A stretch of 64,000 nt of DNA from Vairimorpha ceranae (Eukaryota > Microsporidia > Nosematidae), in the NCBI RefSeq assembly GCF_000988165.1, contig NW_020169299.1, positions 93,558 to 157,557 of the forward strand, in the 5' to 3' direction. The translations under genes were made by a program, and so were the position numbers. Positions 48,815 through 58,656 of the stretch are shown in pieces (positions within the stretch are counted from its first letter, which is position 1; each line of letters opens with the position of its first letter). The notes under the pieces are model-generated. The model saw only the letters and a list, made by a program, of their open reading frames with translations, was not told the DNA's origin and made no database searches.

Positions 48815-50472
48815 AAAGGGTTAAATTTTTATGCTTGAAAGTTATGCATAAATTAGCAATTATAATAAATGGATTTGAATGACAAGTCATTCATTTACTA
48901 ATTATTCTTTGTCATCAATGACAAAAAACCTTCCAATTATATGACTTAAATTCAAAACGAACAGTATGAAATAATTTACCGAAACAATTAATATTTTACA
49001 ACAGAAAAAGAGTATTTTAATTAAATTTTACAAATAAATAATGTTATCTTAAAAACACAAAGGCTTAAAAAAATCTCCTCTACCTTTAGAGAACAAAAAT
49101 AGTAACGTTTTTTATTTCCTCTTTAAAATAACTTTTATAACAGTCTTTTAAATAACTATGTTATTTCTTAACTACTAATTTTATCTTTTAAATTTTAGAC
49201 GCCGCATTTATTAAAAATCTTAAAAAAATCAGTTTTATCAAATAATTTCTTTTAGACAAGAATAATATATTAAAAAAATATTTTATATCTTCTTCTATCT
49301 CAAATGCCAATGTAAATGTGTTTAAACACAAAAATAACATATTAAAAGATCAAGTTTTATCTGCTTTTATCTCAAATGCCTGCGTGAAAGTGTTTAAATA
49401 TAAAAATAAATTGTAAAAGTATAATTACAATTTTTTGTAAAAACTTTTTATAAACATGTAATTATATTAATTTTGTGTGCGGAGTTAGTAACAGTATAAA
49501 TTCTTATGTAAAAAATTTAAACCCAATTAGACCTTTTAATTTTAACACATCCTTTATAAAATCACAAAGTGTTTCCTTATATAGTAATTTTTAATCTTAA
49601 ACAGTTTTTCAAATAAATTAAATATTTATATTTTTACTGTTTGCAACTTCCACAAGCTTACTGTGCTTTTTATTAAATGATTATGCACTTAAATATTTTT
49701 AAAAAATAAACAAATTTTGACTAAATTTTAATATATAAATATGGTGTAATCTATTAATTAATGTATTTACTGTACAATTATAATATAAATGAAGGTTTTA
49801 AACAATAAAAAACTTACTATAATTGGAATATGTGAATCTCTTTTTGTAAATTTGTTTATAATTTTTTTTAATTAATTTTACATTTTTGTGAAATATGTCA
49901 AATTTATAGGTATATTTACTTACTTTATACCATTGTGATAAATAGTAACTTAGTATAAAATTTTCTTGAAGTTTCTAATTTTTTTAGATTATAAAGATGG
50001 TAAATGACAAAAATATCAATTAAGTTTACATTTATAGACCATTTGTTAATTTTTACAAATTTGGTAAACAGTTTATGCATAATATTAAAAATAATTTTTA
50101 ATAAAATAAACAAACATAAAAAACAATTAAATTTATGAAACTACTGTATAATTTAAGTTGAAATAATTATTTTTGTTTATCTTAAGTAATTAATATGAAT
50201 TTATTATGTTTATTTAGAGTAAATAATTTATAAAATTTTAATTTATTTTTCCTTATATAGCTGTTTTTATTTTATTAATGTAAACATTAAAAGTTTTAAA
50301 AAAAATTGCAAGTTTTACAAAAAAGGAATATTATAACAAACTATGATTTTTAATTTATAAATATTTTTTCACTGTAAATTTTTTTAAAATTTAATTTAAA
50401 AATTATGCTGTTTTTAATTTTATGCCATCACTTATTTTAAATTAAAAAACATAAATAAAAACATTTAACAAA
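48815..50472. other. Divergent gene-free tract, 1.66 kb
   Basis: This AT-rich tract separates the Nup53-like and cyclin genes. It contains the 72-bp duplication at 49259-49402. A 62-codon minus-strand frame at 49925-50113 has no start signal and composition like its surroundings, so it is not called. No RNA gene was seen. Confidence 0.5.
49259..49402. repeat. Diverged tandem duplication, 2 x 72 bp
   Basis: Copy 1 is 49259-49330 and copy 2 is 49331-49402. Both carry TATCTCAAATGCC and GTGTTTAAA at matching positions, with scattered substitutions and no length change. Equal length with substitutions only suggests an old duplication kept without indels. Confidence 0.75.
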
Positions 50473-50910
50473 ATGGGCATGAGATACCAAAGAGAAACAA
50501 AAATAAAGTATAGACATAAAATGGAATATTGTAAAGAGGAAGACATTTCAGAAAAAATTATCAAAAGAATAGTTCAAAATTACTTAAATCACAAATGTTG
50601 TTTCTCATCTTTGGTTGATTTAAAAAATATTCTACCATTGTATTTGATATGTGGATTTATTTATTTGAAAAGATATTTAAAAAATATGAAGAATAGATTA
50701 AAGGATTCTGTGCTTACAAAAATATTTTTGACATGTTGTTGGATTGCAATCAAAAATTTCAATGATTCTTATGTTGCATCTCAAGATTTTTTAGATAATT
50801 ATAAATGCAACAATAAAGAGATTATTTTTATAGAAGCGCATTTACTATCAAAGATCAACTATAATATTGATATTACACAGTTAGAAATAATGAACTGGGA
50901 TATTGATTAA
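50473..50910 (+). CDS. Pho80-like cyclin
   Basis: The 145-residue product contains one cyclin box. LPLYLICGFIYLKRYLK (helix 2, where the usual R is retained as KR), VLTKIFLTCCWIAIKNFNDSYVASQDFLDNYKCNNKEIIFIEAHLLSKINYNIDIT (helices 3 to 5) follow the Pho80/Pcl pattern of 'HRLLLTxxxxAxKxxDDxxxxNxxxAxxxGxxxxELNxLExxFLxxLDxxLxV'. Such cyclins activate Pho85/Cdk5-type kinases in nutrient and cell-cycle control. There is no CCC tract; AACAAA precedes the ATG, and a second ATG two codons later is possible. It lies at the edge of the largest gene-poor tract in the window. Confidence 0.6.
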   Translation: MGMRYQRETKIKYRHKMEYCKEEDISEKIIKRIVQNYLNHKCCFSSLVDLKNILPLYLICGFIYLKRYLKNMKNRLKDSVLTKIFLTCCWIAIKNFNDSYVASQDFLDNYKCNNKEIIFIEAHLLSKINYNIDITQLEIMNWDID

Positions 50911-51151
50911 TTTTTAGTTTAAAGAAAATGATTTGTTATTAAATTTTGTTAGTGTTTTATTTTTATTGTTTTAACAATACATAAGCTTTTATAATACATA
51001 TTATATTTTTATAAAAGTAATCTACATTACTTATTTTAATCTTTTTTTTATAATTATATTTCTTAATTTCTATTATCTTTATTTGGCCCTTTTAAAAATT
51101 TTTAAATAATACTTATATTAAATTTTTTAACAAAAGAATTAAATAATTATT

Positions 51152-51343
51152 TAGATAATTGCGAGTGATAAATAATTATGAAATAGAAGAACCAGACATT
51201 TCAAAACATTGTATATTTTACATAATAAAATTGTTTAAAGATTTGTTTAAATAATTGAAAGTTAATAAATAATTAGAAAAGAAGAAATAGTGGACATTTC
51301 AAAATTTAATAAATTTTGCATGTTTGAAATAATTTAAATAAAA
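51152..51343. repeat. Diverged tandem duplication of ~90-95 bp
   Basis: Copy 1 (about 51152-51244) and copy 2 (about 51249-51343) share ATAAATAATTA followed by GAAATAG/AAGAAATAG, then GACATTTCAAAA at matching distances. They differ by many substitutions and small indels. Confidence 0.65.
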
Positions 51344-52279
51344 GTGAACGATATTAGGATTATTTTTGTTGCTTTGTTGCAAAACAATTACAGATTTAAA
51401 AGCAAAGAGAACATTTACTTTTAAGAATTTGGTCAAAATGAAGATTTTAAAAAAATACTTGCTACCATATTTTAAAAATTGACTTTTTATATATTTAATG
51501 TATCAAGTCTTAATATCTTTTTTAGATCTTTGAGATGTTAATTAATGTATTTTTTAATTTAATAAAAATATAATTTTAATGTATTATTTAAAAAAGTTTA
51601 TTAAAATAAATTGTAAGTTTGATAATGATTTTTTGTCTGATATAAAAAAGATCAGATGTTTGTAAACAATTGTATGTATGTTTTTTTGTAAAAGTTATTA
51701 AATTTTACTTTTAGTATTGATTCAATTAAAGCTCTTAATTAAATTATAATCTATGGCATATATTGTGTTTGTACAACAATATTATAGAGGGAAAACGAAG
51801 ATTTATAAAACAATATAAACATTATTTCTAATGCATGATCAAGTCCTATCCATTATGTATTTTAAATACTAGCATAGTTTAAAAAAAATGTTTATAATTC
51901 CTAAATTGCATATTTGTTATCAGTAATTTGGGACAAATTTAAAAAATTTTATTTCTAACTCCTTCATTAAAAGATTAATTACTTGATCCTCAATTGGCTT
52001 AATCCTTTTGTATTGTTACACTCTTATGTATAACAATGTCTTCTTAAGATGTAAAGCATCTTCTATGTTTTTCCAAAGTGAAGCTTTCTAGGGTCATCTT
52101 AATTATTTCGAAATATTTTTGCTATGAAATTTCAATAATACACATTTGTAATATTAAGTTTTACTCCCAAATTCCTTATTTTGTCAATATTTAATTTAAA
52201 TATACAATGAAAAATGTAACTAATTATTAAATTTATTTTGTAAGCATAAAAATAATAAATAAATTTAAGTATAAATAAT

Positions 52280-53700
52280 TGTTTGTTTTTCTTATGCAGG
52301 CTGTAGCGTGCCTTTACTTTTAGATTTACTATTTCTACTAGTTTATTTTCTTTAGCTTGCTCTTCTACATTAGTAAGTTTCTCTGGCTGTTTACAGTTAC
52401 TTTAAAAACTTTGTATTTTTCATAAGTCTACATTCAGTAATTTATATTTACCCTTTTTTATAATTTGAATGTATTTTGTTAATGCATCCGTCTCATGTTA
52501 TCACACAGAAAATAATTCATGTACTGAATTTGTGAAGTGATCCAAGGTGATTTGCTTGCAGGTCGAAAATGGCTTCTTTTTTTTCAACCGTTCGCAAATT
52601 CTAAAACAAGGTTATTTCTACTTCAACTACAATTATCTAATTTAAATATTTATATAGTTTGTTGCTTGTAAATACTACTTTAAATACGTGTGCACATCCT
52701 TATTTCTGCTCTGCCATTACTTAAGCGTTCTTGAAAAGAATAATTTTTTACCTTTTTATTTTTGATTATTCTATAATTTATACACAGTTGTAAGCGTATG
52801 CTTCATAATGTTGTCGCATAAAATCGTGCGAGAGCATTCTTTCGCAATTAGTAACCATAATACGATCAGCGTGGTTTTAATTTTTAATTAAATTGCGGGC
52901 ATTTTGTGCTTTTGTCAATTAATATACTTTTGTCCTGTAGCGCACACAGCATAGTTTCTCATGAAGAGATATTTATATGTAATAGCCATCTTGATGACCC
53001 CTAATTGGACAATTTAAGTCTTTTTCATTCCCCATAAGATATCTCCAAGTTTTAAAATAATTTTCAATATAACTCTTCATTCAAATTTATGAGAAAGTCT
53101 TAATCCCCTATTTGCTATGTTAAGGCCTTCAATAAAGTTCTTTCCATTAAATTTGGTACTTCTCACTTTTATGTTCCTCTTGTTTTTATTTTTTTTTATA
53201 ATAAAATTTTTTAATTTTATTTTTTGTCATAGAAGGCTATGACGGTCTTAAGTAGGTATATAAAACAATTGGGGTTTCCAGTAAGCTTTAAAATTTTGAA
53301 TGATTGTTTCTAGTTTTAATTTGAAGATCTTTGAAGTTTAAAATTGTTCCAATTTACTAACTTTGTATTTTTCCTGTAAAATTCTTTAATATTAGCAAGG
53401 TGTTTATTATTTTCTTTTTCAATATTACTTTTCTTCTAAGCGATTCCTCTATACCACCTTCTAGTGTCAAAAGTGGTCGTAGTATCATGTTTCACTTCTG
53501 TGCTCCATATTTTAAAACCACTTGCCTTGTTCTTTGTGAGGTAGATACAGCCTTTCTTTGTTTGCTGGTTGCTTTCAATAATCTCATTAATTTATTTAAA
53601 ATGTTTTCTAAGATACTAACATAATAATTAATTAGTGAAATTACACTTTGATTGTTTTTATGCTTAACTTTGTATTGCATAATTCTTTTGGTCTCTGCAA
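52280..53700 (-). pseudogene. Decayed coding-like DNA, possible mobile-element relic
   Basis: This stretch is less AT-rich and more complex than other intergenic DNA. On the minus strand it can be read as several adjacent runs of codons broken by stops and frame changes. Examples are ISLINYYVSILENILNKLM (about 53,630), FNGKNFIEGLNIANRGLRL (about 53,130), DLNCPIRGHQDGYY (about 53,010) and RMLSHDFMRQHYEAYAYNC (about 52,830). The last two look like genuine protein sequence, and the Cys/His content would suit a transposon protein. I cannot name a family. No terminal repeats or target duplication were found. Confidence 0.4.
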
Positions 53701-53837
53701 TATTTCATTAATCACTTTATTTATATTTTCTTCCGACGTTTGTAAAAATGCGATGATATTATTTTACTATTTCATTAGAAACAAAAATAACACTGGCCAT
53801 AAAGCACTAAAAAGTAAATTAAAGAAAACATTTATTT

Positions 53838-54812
53838 TTAAAGAAATTTATCATCCTTTTGTAGCAAATCCAATGCATAATTAAGATTTCCATGCGCTTT
53901 AATCAACGCTTTCAAATTATCTTCTTCATTAGTAAATCCCATATCATTTAAAAATGTTAATTGTTGCGAATATTTTTTTTTATACTGTTCAGTTGTAAGT
54001 ACAGGGCTTTGTGGCTGCTGAGGAGGATATTGAGGATACCCATTGTTATACATTGGTGGATATTGGGGATATTGAGGATATCCACCATATTGATTCATTT
54101 GTGGACTTCCAAAAGAAGGACTGTTTAGTCCAGAGAGCTGTAATATACTATCAAGAAGCGATGGATCATGTTGCATAGCTTTCATTACATTGCTGATCTG
54201 TTCTTTGTAAGCTTCTTTTTTTTCAGGCGGAAATCCTTGAACCTGACTCTCTGTAATTTGATCAAGTAGAGCAGGATTATTTAAAAACATCTCTATAATT
54301 TCTTTAGAAGGTTTCATTTGATTCATCGGCATAAAAGGGAATCCCATGTGTTGTGGATTCTGTTGAGGATAACCCATTTGAGGGGGGTATCCCATTTGCG
54401 GTGGATATTGAGGATAACCCATTTGCTGTGGATGATATTGAGGATAGCCCATATGAGGTGGATACTGATGGTTTTGCTGAGGGGCTGCATATGGATTAGG
54501 CTGTTGTGAATTAGAAGAAGGTTGATTATTAGCATAAGGATTAGTAGATTGTTCTTTAGCATTAGAACTAGATCTCTTTTCTAAAACAAATACTTTAACA
54601 TTCTCTTCTTCCTCATTGATAAAATCACTAAGCTTGCTACCATCTTCTAACTTCTTCTTCTTCAGTAACAAAAGTTGCTTGTCACTAGTATATTTCTTAT
54701 TATCAGGTACCAAATTTTCGATTTTCTTTTTTAACTCTTCAACCGTAATGTCTAAACTATCAAGTTCTAAAGTCATAGTTTTGCCTGCAATAACAATAGA
54801 AAGTTTTTTCAT
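53838..54812 (-). CDS. DSK2: DSK2/ubiquilin shuttle factor
   Basis: This carries ubiquitinated clients to the proteasome. A ubiquitin-like domain (residues 1-76) binds the proteasome. A Pro/Gln/Tyr-rich disordered region with repeated MGYPQYPPQ-type blocks (about 90-165) follows, then an STI1-like segment (about 165-230: IIEMFLNNPALLDQITESQ, VMKAMQHDPSLLDSILQL). A second Pro/Tyr region precedes the C-terminal UBA domain (about 280-324, LNDMGFTNEEDNLKALIKAHGNLNYALDLL). The length of 324 is slightly below yeast Dsk2 (373). TACCCTTAAAA precedes the ATG. The repeat blocks are likely variable between strains. Confidence 0.93.
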   Translation of the reverse strand: MKKLSIVIAGKTMTLELDSLDITVEELKKKIENLVPDNKKYTSDKQLLLLKKKKLEDGSKLSDFINEEEENVKVFVLEKRSSSNAKEQSTNPYANNQPSSNSQQPNPYAAPQQNHQYPPHMGYPQYHPQQMGYPQYPPQMGYPPQMGYPQQNPQHMGFPFMPMNQMKPSKEIIEMFLNNPALLDQITESQVQGFPPEKKEAYKEQISNVMKAMQHDPSLLDSILQLSGLNSPSFGSPQMNQYGGYPQYPQYPPMYNNGYPQYPPQQPQSPVLTTEQYKKKYSQQLTFLNDMGFTNEEDNLKALIKAHGNLNYALDLLQKDDKFL

Positions 54813-55491
54813 TTTTAAGGGTACAAAATTTTTTTGAAAATTATTTTAAACACAACGTGAAACAATGTTTTAAGTTTGTTTTATAACATATTGTTACATA
54901 TTTGTTAATATTTTGATTATGAAAACTTTGTTTTTTTAAATGTTTTATAAAAAAAGATATTTGTTAATTTACTTTTATTCTGTCAAATACGACAAGGTGA
55001 ATTAACCTATCTCATAAAGAAAATAAACTTATAGACTCTATAAACAAAGATAAAGAAAAAATACTTTATATTGGCTATTTTTATTGAACCAAAAATTTAA
55101 TGTCTTAAATTAAGGATTATAAGTGTTACCACCAAAAACAAAGGTGGTAAATATTTAAAATTTTATTTTATAGAGAAAATTGACATATCACAACACAATG
55201 ATATTAAATATAGCACAATTTAGTTTTGAAAACAAATGTTGTATTTTTAGAGATTTTAAAATTAAATTAAAATAATTTTTTTGTAAATTATATAATATTT
55301 GGAGAGTCTAAAAATGTATATTAAATCTTTCACTTTTATATTTCTCTTGAAGACCCAGATCTTTTTACTACATAATGATATAAGATTTATGCACAATAAA
55401 ATAGATGATAAATTGTAATTTTTATTAAATAATAAATAAATTAAAAAGGGGCTTAATATAAAATTTTGATTTTATTTTAAACATCAATTTT
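54813..55491. other. Intergenic tract with a perfect hairpin
   Basis: This is the 5' flank of DSK2 and the 3' flank of DPH7. It is AT-rich and contains the hairpin at 55126-55150 and a TTTATGCACA word at 55386-55395. No ORF was seen. Confidence 0.5.
55126..55150. other. 8-bp perfect inverted repeat
   Basis: TTACCACC (55126-55133) and GGTGGTAA (55143-55150) flank AAAAACAAA. It is unusually GC-rich for this intergenic DNA and resembles the arms of the TGTGGTA elements elsewhere. Confidence 0.5.
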
Positions 55492-56343
55492 TTAGATTAA
55501 AAGATCATCTATCAACCACCTACTAATTTTTTTCTCGTAAAATGTTGCATAAATAACACTATTCTCATTTGTATCTAAAGCATATACTAGTTTACTTATA
55601 TCTTCAGGCATACTTACTGTATTATTAGTAGTTTGATACAAAATTTTATCAAATTTTTTATTTATAATTTTTATACCTTCGTACATGCAAGAAATGAAAA
55701 ATAGATCTTTATATTGTTTTACTCTCCAAATACCTCCTCCTATAAAATATTTATTTACAATATTATCTTGTTTTATTTTGTATATGTGTTCATCATAACT
55801 TCCAACAAGTAAACAATCTGTATAAATAGTAATACAAGTAATTCCTTGTGTAAATTTAATTCTATAAACAATTTGTTTATTTTTTATACAAAATAGTGTG
55901 CCACATTCTCCGCCACAATAAATTGTATTATTTTGTACAGCACATGTCCATAAAATATCATTAGATACTTTAATAGAATAAAGTAAATTAAGAGATAAGG
56001 TGTAAACATCTATAGTCCCCTTAGCAGTACATACATAAATAAAAGACTCGTAAATTACCATAAAAGTATTCATATAGCCAGTTTTATATTCAAAAAGCTT
56101 TTCCAGATTTAAATTATATTTTATTATGGAAGTAGAAGTAGAAACATAAATAAATGTGTCAAAAATTTTTATATCTAATGTTCCTTGTGTATCTGCTGCC
56201 ATTAACAAGCACAGATCTTTATCATAGACTTCTATATTTCCGTGTCTCACATTATCATACTCATATCCACCGGCATATATTCTGTCTTTATGAAAAAGTA
56301 GTGTGCTAATTGAAGAATGAGATTTTTTTCTTGTACATGACAT
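55492..56343 (-). CDS. DPH7: DPH7 (diphthine methyl-ester hydrolase)
   Basis: This WD40-fold enzyme removes the methyl ester from diphthine on elongation factor 2, allowing the final amidation to diphthamide. The product is a 283-residue beta propeller with GSYDEHIYKI (about 199) followed by FIGGGIWRVKQYKDLFFISCMYEGIKII, matching the family-specific GSYDE and GGG-WR-x-K...CM-x-G-x-x-I blocks, and an upstream GGECGTLF blade equivalent to GGDD. It is shorter than yeast Rrt2/Dph7 (387). ACACCC sits directly against the ATG. It implies that diphthamide synthesis is retained in this organism. Confidence 0.88.
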   Translation of the reverse strand: MSCTRKKSHSSISTLLFHKDRIYAGGYEYDNVRHGNIEVYDKDLCLLMAADTQGTLDIKIFDTFIYVSTSTSIIKYNLNLEKLFEYKTGYMNTFMVIYESFIYVCTAKGTIDVYTLSLNLLYSIKVSNDILWTCAVQNNTIYCGGECGTLFCIKNKQIVYRIKFTQGITCITIYTDCLLVGSYDEHIYKIKQDNIVNKYFIGGGIWRVKQYKDLFFISCMYEGIKIINKKFDKILYQTTNNTVSMPEDISKLVYALDTNENSVIYATFYEKKISRWLIDDLLI

Positions 56344-56404
56344 GGGTGTAGAATCTTGTACAAGTAAATTATTTAATTACAATGATGCATGATTTATAAA
56401 GTAA

Positions 56405-56416
56405 ATTGTGGTATAA
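56405..56416 (+). promoter_or_regulatory. Half copy of ATTGTGGTAT element
   Basis: ATTGTGGTATAA is identical to the first 12 bases of the copy at 46402. The CCACATG arm is absent. It lies 60 bp upstream of the DPH7 ATG. Confidence 0.4.
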
Positions 56417-56668
56417 CAAGCTGTGTTAGTAAAAACATGGTTGTTAGAAAACATAAGTTAATATAAAAATAACATTATAAATGTATGCATGTCAACTATC
56501 TCATAAAGTGATTGTGAGATATTTGACACGAAGAATGGCATCCAACATAGCCATTATAAATATTTAAAGTCAATGGTTTATTAGGAGACATTTTCATTTT
56601 CTGTAATTTTAATGTGTAAAAATAAATGAGACAATTAAGAAATAATATTACACTAATATAATTATTTG

Positions 56669-56848
56669 TGATTGATAAAGTTAATATAAACAAGTTTGAA
56701 TGAAAAACTTGATAAAAAAATGCATGATTGAAAAAAGTAATATAAACATAGATGATTTATAATTTAATATAAACATACATGATTTATGAAGTTAATATAA
56801 ACGATTTTAATTTACAAAGTTAATATAAAAATGCATGATTGATAAAAT
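56669..56848. repeat. Imperfect tandem array, ~30-bp unit
   Basis: The unit core is CATGATTGAT(A)AA followed by GTTAATATAAAC/A, occurring about five or six times at roughly 30-bp spacing, with TTTATAA or TTACAAA variants. Isolated related words appear upstream at about 56384. It ends about 95 bp before the NAR1 ATG. Confidence 0.8.
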
Positions 56849-56942
56849 CGATTTAAATATTCCTATTTGATAATTTTTTTTTTTTCGGCAAATAAAATAA
56901 AATATAGCATAAATATCATAAAAATAAAATTTTTACCCCAAA

Positions 56943-58043
56943 ATGAATACTGAAAATAAACCATGTATTTCACCATTTACCTTTAAACTAGAAGATTGCC
57001 TGGCATGTTCGGCTTGTATTGCTGATTTTTCTGTTCCAAAAATTCCTACTTACACAGAACTGAAAGATGTCCCTTTAACATTTTTATTATCACCACATTC
57101 GAAAATGAATATGTATGCCCACTTTAATAATCATATAATGTCCTTTAGTGATTTTGAATATCACTTAATTTCATTTATAAAACTAAAATTTAATGTAATA
57201 AAAGTATATGATACATCTTATGTCAAAAATATTCTGTATGATAGTGTTTATGAGGAAAGCACGAGAGACAAAATAATAATAAGTGACTGTCCTGGGACTG
57301 TTTCATATATTGAAAGGCAAGCACACCATTTAATTGAATATTTATCTGTTACTTCTACACAACAACAAGCCATAAAGCTACTTGCTCAGGGGCGAAGTAT
57401 AAGTGTCATACAGTGCTATGATAAATTTTTAGAGAATAGCGATGATGTTTTAACTACCTATGATTTTTATAAAATGATTTTGGATCTAGGATTTTTACAG
57501 CATAATTTTATTAAAGGAACCTGTGAGAAATGGGAGAAGTGTACTATTGGATATCATTATGGATATTTAGAACACATATTAAATAAGAAGAACAATTATT
57601 TAACAAAAAATGATAGTATAAAAATATTTAACAGTAAAAATGAGGAGGTAAGGTTAAATGGAAAAAGAAAATTAAATATTAACACAGTTACATTAAATAA
57701 AATTAATATACCTGAGATAGATTATAAATATAAAAATGGAGTGTTTACATATACACAGATCAAAAATAATAAGAAAAAAAAATATTTAAGAATATTGGGT
57801 CTAGAACCTTTTCTTAATTTTATTAAGGAAAGTAAACATAAAGAATTAGAATATGATGTATGCGAAATATACATTTGTAATCAGGGATGCATTAATGGAC
57901 CAGGACAATTGTATACAGATAATTTATATGTAAATAATTCAGAATACATAGATATTGATCTTGGTATTGATTGTAAACAGTTACAAAAAAGGACATATAG
58001 AAAAATAGAAACAAAGAAAGTTAATTTTAAAATAGAATGGTAA
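56943..58043 (+). CDS. NAR1: NAR1 cytosolic Fe-S assembly factor
   Basis: This iron-only hydrogenase-like protein is part of the CIA machinery that matures cytosolic and nuclear Fe-S proteins, working downstream of the mitosome. N-terminal cluster ligands are C8, C19, C22 and C25 (CLACSACI). The second cluster uses C116 (DCPGTVSYIERQ), C158, C312 and C316 (ICNQGCINGPGQ). All eight are present. The length of 366 is below the usual 470-490; the loss is mainly in loops and the C-terminal region. TTTTTACCCCAAA precedes the ATG. It shows that Fe-S enzymes are needed in this organism. Confidence 0.92.
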   Translation: MNTENKPCISPFTFKLEDCLACSACIADFSVPKIPTYTELKDVPLTFLLSPHSKMNMYAHFNNHIMSFSDFEYHLISFIKLKFNVIKVYDTSYVKNILYDSVYEESTRDKIIISDCPGTVSYIERQAHHLIEYLSVTSTQQQAIKLLAQGRSISVIQCYDKFLENSDDVLTTYDFYKMILDLGFLQHNFIKGTCEKWEKCTIGYHYGYLEHILNKKNNYLTKNDSIKIFNSKNEEVRLNGKRKLNINTVTLNKINIPEIDYKYKNGVFTYTQIKNNKKKKYLRILGLEPFLNFIKESKHKELEYDVCEIYICNQGCINGPGQLYTDNLYVNNSEYIDIDLGIDCKQLQKRTYRKIETKKVNFKIEW

Positions 58044-58656
58044 TCTTGTAAATTATTTTTTTTATATATTAAGGAATGAATTACATGACATGATTAACAC
58101 TAAAAAAAGTTAGTTGTAAATATTTTTGCAAAATAAGAGGCAAAAATTTACCAGTTAAATACACTTATGTTTACATTAATAAATTTTATAGTAGGGACTA
58201 AGAAAATAATGATATTTTGCTATTTTTCGCTTAATGATTGTAATTTATATTTATTAAAGTGTTGTAAATATTTTTACTTGTTTTTATCTTTTATGGCTAA
58301 TAAGAAATTAAAAATGTTTGTATTTTTTCTTTAATTATTAAAATATAAATAAAGGAGATTTTATGTAATAAAATAGCCTAACATAATGTATTTAAATGTT
58401 TCTGTTGTTTTCATTTACTACAACACCAATCTTAAACTATTTCTTATATTAAATTTTTAAAACATTGACTTGTTTTGGAAATAAATAATTGCAAGAATAA
58501 ATTAAATATAATATAGTACCTCCTTTTTTATACCTTAAATTAAAATGTATATCAATCATTTTAAATAATGTTAATATTTTTTTGTAATTAATTTCTTGTA
58601 TCATTAATTCTCAATGTAAATATTTTTGCATAAAATAAAAACATTTCTTCCCTTCA
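58044..58656. other. AT-rich intergenic tract
   Basis: This is the 3' flank of NAR1 and the 5' flank of the RING-H2 gene. No ORF, RNA gene or repeat was seen. Confidence 0.5.

Larger units (their letters stand above)
50911..53837. other. Largest gene-poor tract, 2.9 kb
   Basis: The first 1.3 kb is AT-rich with a diverged duplication at 51152-51343. The last 1.5 kb (52280-53700) has clearly richer base composition and codon-like texture, described as a decayed element. A short reading frame at 53117 after CCCCT is hydrophobic and low-complexity and is not called. Confidence 0.5.
56344..56942. other. Divergent promoter region with tandem repeats
   Basis: This lies between DPH7 and NAR1, transcribed apart. 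It holds a half copy of the ATTGTGGTAT element (56405-56416) and an array of imperfect repeats (56669-56848). A 65-codon minus-strand frame at 56496-56693 has no start signal. Confidence 0.5.

Noticed and set aside
49925..50113. 62-codon minus-strand frame
   Set aside because: Composition equals surrounding intergenic DNA; no start context.
53117..53245. 42-codon frame after a CCCCT tract, starting MLRPSIKFF
   Set aside because: It is low-complexity and hydrophobic, lies inside the decayed island and is opposite better coding-like text on the minus strand.
53400..53680. Overlapping 60-75 codon frames on both strands
   Set aside because: Short, without start signals, and part of the decayed island; the minus-strand one is mentioned there only as a fragment.
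56496..56693. 65-codon minus-strand frame
   Set aside because: No CCC tract, no recognisable features, and it overlaps the repeat array.
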